Shown: piece by piece, positions 61,331 through 64,000 of the stretch
How the letters are laid out: each line of letters starts with the position of its first letter
How positions within the stretch are numbered: the first letter of the stretch is position 1
From: Flavobacterium hydatis
GTDB taxonomy: Bacteria > Bacteroidota > Bacteroidia > Flavobacteriales > Flavobacteriaceae
Direction of reading: 5' to 3'
DNA: 64,000 bases
Assembly: GCF_000737695.1 (NCBI RefSeq)
Contig: NZ_JPRM01000003.1
Coordinates: 1-64,000, forward strand
Program-made: the position numbers and the translations under genes
The notes under the pieces: generated by a model
Database searches by the model: none
What the model was told of the DNA's origin: nothing
What the model saw: the letters and a program-made list of their open reading frames with translations, nothing else

Positions 61331-64000
61331 ATGAAACAATTAAAAAACTTACTTAGGAAGCCTTTTCTAATGCCGATCATTCTCCTTTTTTGGCTGCCTA
61401 ATACCTTGCTTGCGCAAGAAAGTCAGGCAAAAAAAACTATCTCTGGAAAAGTTACAGATGATAAGAACAACACTTTACCAGGTGTGAGTATATTTATAAA
61501 AGGGACTAAATACAACGCTGCAACCGATTTTGATGGGTCGTACTCGTTAACGTATACACCAAGCGGTACAAATCAAACTATTGTTTTTTCATACGTAGGT
61601 TTTATAGAAAAAACAGAAGCACTTGATAATCGTAGCGTAATTAATGTATCAATGCAAGAAGAAACCAATAAACTTAACGAGGTAATCGTGATTGGTTATG
61701 GTACGCAAAAGAAAGGTAACGTTACTGGAGCTATCTCTTCTGTAAAGAAAGAAAGCCTTGAAACACGAGCTACAACAAATCCTGCCGAAGCTTTACAAGG
61801 CTTAGTATCTGGAGTAAATGTGCAAAAAAGTGGTGGTGTTGCAGGTGCTGATGTACAAGTAAAAATACGTGGGGTAAATACTTTTGGCGCTACTGAACCT
61901 CTTTACATCATTGATGGATTTCAAGGAAACATAAATACAGTTAACCCAACAAATATAGAATCTATGGAGGTTCTTAAAGATGGTGCTGCTGCTGCAATTT
62001 ACGGATCTGTTGCCGCCAATGGAGTTATTATTGTTACAACCAAAAACGGTCAGAAAGAAGGCGTAAAAGTAGATTTTAGTTCCTTTTTAAGCATCACCAA
62101 TCCATCTAAAACGTTGGATTTATTAAATGCTGATGAATACAAAACTGTACACAAAAGAATGTACGATGAATATAATAAATATGCTACTTCTCCTAAACCA
62201 CTTCCAGCATATATATCCGCTCCATCTACAACCGATACCGATTGGCAAGATGAGGTTTTCCGTTCTGGACTTACTCAAAATTACGGTTTAGGTATCCAAG
62301 GAAGACAAGGTGATATTAAGTTTGCATTATATGGTAACTATGTAAAGCAAAAGGGAATTGTAATCGATAATGAATTTGGGCAACAAACTGCTAGTGCAAG
62401 AGTTAGTTTCAAAAAATCAATCTTCGATGTAGATGGAAAAATGGCATATATAGCAACACAAAATGAGCTGCCTAATTTTCAATTAAAAGAAGTGTACACC
62501 ATGTCTCCGCTAGTTCCTGTTTATGATGCTAACGAACCTTATGGTTATGGATTATCAAACAAAAATGGCTTACCAGCTGGTACAAACCCAGTTGCCGAAG
62601 AACATTTTAGAGATGGTATGAAAAAAGGACAGGATTTAACGGCAAATATTGCCATAACTGCAAACTTTGCTTCATGGCTAAAATATAAAATAGCGTACTC
62701 TTACCGTGTAAAAAACAATCAGGAAACGTACCATTTCCCTCCATATATTGCCAACCCAAAAGAGATACATCAATATGCTACACAAGAAGAATTAAGAACA
62801 TTTTGGGACGAGCAAATATTAGACAACATTATTACAGTAGATAAAACTTTTGGAAAACACACCTTTGGTTTAATGCTTGGTAACACTATAAATGGTGTTT
62901 CGTCTAACTGGAATCGAGTAGGCGTAGAAGGAAAAACAACCGATTATACTGTAGAGAATGGACAATTGGTTTCTATCGATCGTCCGTCTGGGTTTCTAGA
63001 TCCTGGTTTTGCAACTATCGGAGCTGGTAAAGGAGGAACATATTCTGCTGATGGTTCTAAATTTCAATACAACCGTGTTTCTTTCTTTAGCCGATTAAAC
63101 TATTCTTTTGATGATCGTTACTTACTTCAAATGACAGTAAGAAAAGATGGTTCTTCTAAATTTGGCGAAGACAGCCGTTGGGGAACTTTCCCATCTATAG
63201 CAGTAGGGTGGAAAATAGAAAAAGAAGATTTCTTTCCTAAAGATTTCATCATATCTACTTTAAAATTACGTGCTAGCTGGGGGCAATTAGGTAACGAAGC
63301 TGCCTTAGGATATTACTCTGCAAATACATTAATTAAAACTGGTAACGGTTTAGGTTCAGGTTATGTACAAGGAAGCGGAAGCAACCCTTGGCCAGGAAGT
63401 ATTGCAACAGCACTAGAAAATAGAAACTTACAATGGGAAACAACCGATTCTAAAAATATTGGTATCGATTTTACGCTTAAAAACGGGAAAATTAGCGGTT
63501 CTATGAACTACTACCACAATGTAACCGATAATTTATTGATTACAAAAAGGCTAGCTCCATCTGCAGGAGTAGATAACCCAATCCTTAACGTAGGTAAAAT
63601 TAGTAATAAAGGATTTGAACTTGAAGTTAATTATCGTGATCAAATTAATGAGTTTAAATACAACGTAGGCTTTAACCTTACAACGCTTAAAAACAACGTA
63701 GAATCTCTTGCTAATGAAGGACAGACAATTTACGGACAAGGATTAAAATTTGGCACAGAACATTTCCCAACTCAAGCACGTGTAGGAAGTCCGATTAGTG
63801 CATTCTACTTATACAGAACCGATGGTATTTTCCAATCTACTGACGAAGTAAATGCGCATAGCAAAAATGGTGTTTTATTACAACCAAATGCACAACCAGG
63901 AGATATTCGATTTAAAGATTTAAACGGAGATGGTGTTATAGACGAAAATGACAAATCATACGCAGGAACAGGATTACCAAAAATGGAAGCTAACCTAAGT
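61331..64000 (+). CDS. SusC/RagA-type TonB-dependent receptor, 3' end cut
   Basis: 890 residues are visible and the reading frame runs off the window. A signal peptide (LLFWLPNTLLAQ) is followed by a carboxypeptidase-like beta domain (about 36-115, TISGKVTDDKNNTLPGVSIF), a plug with the SusC signature VIGYGTQKKGNVTGAIS near 120 and DGAAAAIYGSVAANGVIIVTT near 218, then barrel strands with LNYSFDDRYLLQMTVRKDGS and the C-terminal-half GDIRFKDLNGDGVIDENDK. Typical SusC proteins have about 1000 residues, so roughly a tenth is missing. It imports oligosaccharides with a SusD partner expected just downstream. The long upstream region suggests it heads the operon. Confidence 0.93.
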   Translation, partial: MKQLKNLLRKPFLMPIILLFWLPNTLLAQESQAKKTISGKVTDDKNNTLPGVSIFIKGTKYNAATDFDGSYSLTYTPSGTNQTIVFSYVGFIEKTEALDNRSVINVSMQEETNKLNEVIVIGYGTQKKGNVTGAISSVKKESLETRATTNPAEALQGLVSGVNVQKSGGVAGADVQVKIRGVNTFGATEPLYIIDGFQGNINTVNPTNIESMEVLKDGAAAAIYGSVAANGVIIVTTKNGQKEGVKVDFSSFLSITNPSKTLDLLNADEYKTVHKRMYDEYNKYATSPKPLPAYISAPSTTDTDWQDEVFRSGLTQNYGLGIQGRQGDIKFALYGNYVKQKGIVIDNEFGQQTASARVSFKKSIFDVDGKMAYIATQNELPNFQLKEVYTMSPLVPVYDANEPYGYGLSNKNGLPAGTNPVAEEHFRDGMKKGQDLTANIAITANFASWLKYKIAYSYRVKNNQETYHFPPYIANPKEIHQYATQEELRTFWDEQILDNIITVDKTFGKHTFGLMLGNTINGVSSNWNRVGVEGKTTDYTVENGQLVSIDRPSGFLDPGFATIGAGKGGTYSADGSKFQYNRVSFFSRLNYSFDDRYLLQMTVRKDGSSKFGEDSRWGTFPSIAVGWKIEKEDFFPKDFIISTLKLRASWGQLGNEAALGYYSANTLIKTGNGLGSGYVQGSGSNPWPGSIATALENRNLQWETTDSKNIGIDFTLKNGKISGSMNYYHNVTDNLLITKRLAPSAGVDNPILNVGKISNKGFELEVNYRDQINEFKYNVGFNLTTLKNNVESLANEGQTIYGQGLKFGTEHFPTQARVGSPISAFYLYRTDGIFQSTDEVNAHSKNGVLLQPNAQPGDIRFKDLNGDGVIDENDKSYAGTGLPKMEANLS

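Noticed and set aside
63551..63739. Minus-strand frame near the right end.
   Set aside because: Antisense to the SusC barrel.

Overview
The window looks like chromosomal DNA of a Flavobacterium-type member of the Bacteroidota. It is AT-rich. Promoters follow the TTG-N19~22-TANNTTTG pattern of that phylum, Shine-Dalgarno sequences are poor, and there is a T9SS C-terminal sorting domain, a SusC-type TonB receptor, a NuoG without its molybdopterin-like half, and several families of palindromic intergenic repeats. No tRNA, rRNA, CRISPR array, insertion sequence or prophage gene was recognised.

Left end (1-7430): part of a class I lanthipeptide locus. Four small tandem genes (the first cut by the window edge) encode peptides with a shared leader and a core beginning [TS][TS]xxC. 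A strong terminator follows, then an operon of HlyD adaptor, C39-peptidase ABC exporter and full-length LanB dehydratase. The expected chemistry is dehydration of core Thr/Ser, one (methyl)lanthionine ring near the N-terminus, leader removal at GG and export. No LanC cyclase is visible; it could lie left of the window.

7494-16096: a small unknown gene and a polyprenyl diphosphate synthase on the minus strand, a YceI-like protein, then a TetR regulator followed by a complete tripartite RND efflux operon. 16197-22444: an iron-siderophore uptake module (TonB-dependent receptor, two small membrane proteins and two PepSY membrane proteins). 22461-26260: a MORN-type secreted protein, a TlpA-like thioredoxin, aspS and a cold-shock protein.

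26366-39938: all 14 complex I genes, nuoA to nuoN, in canonical order with one good promoter and one terminator. Several gene junctions hold palindromic repeat elements. 40099-45402: a Bax inhibitor-1 family protein, a PAS protein, DNA polymerase IV, a PPP-type phosphatase, a small outer-membrane protein and a lipoprotein. 45575-48150: a T9SS-secreted family 1 pectate lyase with a perfect LacI-type operator over its probable transcription start.

48293-51147: a four-gene minus-strand membrane operon (LRR membrane protein, GIDE-domain protein, LemA, small membrane protein) whose function is not known and which deserves attention. 51346-60565: an ALDH7-type dehydrogenase, two CorA transporters, 3-hydroxyanthranilate dioxygenase, a secreted EEP-fold protein, an unknown secreted protein, an S66 carboxypeptidase, a YraN nuclease-fold protein and an orphan ACT-domain protein. 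60626-64000: a long regulatory region with paired direct-repeat motifs leading into a SusC gene that runs off the right edge, probably the start of a glycan-utilisation locus.
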